Below, in pieces: positions 6,245-6,304 of a stretch of 6,304 nt of DNA. Position 1 is the first letter of the stretch. Every line of letters begins with the position of its first letter. The DNA lies in the NCBI GenBank assembly GCA_012961845.1, contig DTYO01000120.1, forward strand, positions 1 to 6,304. The letters run 5' to 3'. Under the pieces are notes generated by a model. The model was not told the origin of the DNA and ran no database searches. It saw only the letters and a list, made by a program, of their open reading frames with translations. The position numbers and the translations under genes were made by a program. The stretch comes from Thermodesulfobacteriaceae bacterium. Lineage in GTDB: Bacteria > Desulfobacterota > Dissulfuribacteria > Dissulfuribacterales > UBA3076.

Positions 6245-6304
6245 ATGTCGCCGGGATCCAGCAAAAAAAATCCGCCTGAAGCCGAAGTGACATGTCCCTT
6301 CTGC
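6245..6304 (+). CDS. N-terminus of a CPFC zinc-motif protein, truncated by window edge
   Basis: Twenty codons run from ATG 6245 to the end of the window with no stop. The peptide is polar and Pro-rich, then reaches VTCPFC, a CxxC knuckle typical of zinc ribbons. AGAGAGG lies 5 nt before the ATG and supports this start. The gene is divergent from the five-TPR gene and shares its upstream region. The motif resembles the RCPFC at residues 11-15 of the 576-aa protein, so a related zinc-ribbon domain is possible. Twenty residues are too few to name a family, and the call depends mostly on the start signal and the CxxC. Confidence 0.55.
   Translation, partial: MSPGSSKKNPPEAEVTCPFC

Overview
The window reads as bacterial chromosomal DNA of moderate GC, with mostly short intergenic gaps and conventional AGGAG-type ribosome binding sites. 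It most likely comes from a Gram-negative, Desulfobacterota-type (sulfate-reducer-like) bacterium. That placement is an inference. It rests on exported proteins with clear signal peptides, a DUF2780 protein, and a HEAT-repeat block that I recognise from memory as resembling the DVU0298-type proteins of sulfate reducers. No rRNA, tRNA, CRISPR array, insertion sequence or phage gene is visible.

Layout. On the plus strand, positions 2-694 hold the C-terminal three quarters of ribF (FAD synthetase/riboflavin kinase), cut by the left edge. It is followed by a small exported DUF2780 protein (809-1276). A strong hairpin with a T-tract (1331-1384) ends the plus-strand block and also sits at the 3' end of the convergent minus-strand block.

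The minus strand carries four genes read from right to left. They are a 216-aa five-TPR protein (6050-5400), a 576-aa zinc-ribbon/HEAT/TPR protein (5390-3660), a 110-aa protein I do not recognise (3537-3205), and a 558-aa exported rhodanese-domain protein with four copies of a ~100-aa repeat (3059-1383). The first two are spaced 9 nt apart and very likely translated together. The last two follow after gaps of 122 and 145 nt, so one operon is possible but not shown.

A 194-bp AT-rich divergent region (6051-6244) separates the TPR gene from a rightward gene of which only 20 codons are present. Those codons end in a CPFC zinc-knuckle motif like the one that opens the 576-aa protein.

How they work together. 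ribF is housekeeping. The TPR and zinc-ribbon/HEAT/TPR pair look like a cytoplasmic protein-interaction module with no visible enzymatic site. The rhodanese protein is exported and may handle sulfane sulfur in the envelope. The sequence shows no direct functional link between it and the TPR/HEAT pair.

The points most worth a second look are: (1) a near-ideal internal Shine-Dalgarno and ATG at the HEAT/TPR boundary of the 576-aa gene; (2) the shared reading frame of the two TPR genes, with only a TGA and three codons between them; (3) the secreted rhodanese fused to a four-fold repeat; and (4) the recurring CPFC zinc motif on both sides of the divergent promoter region.
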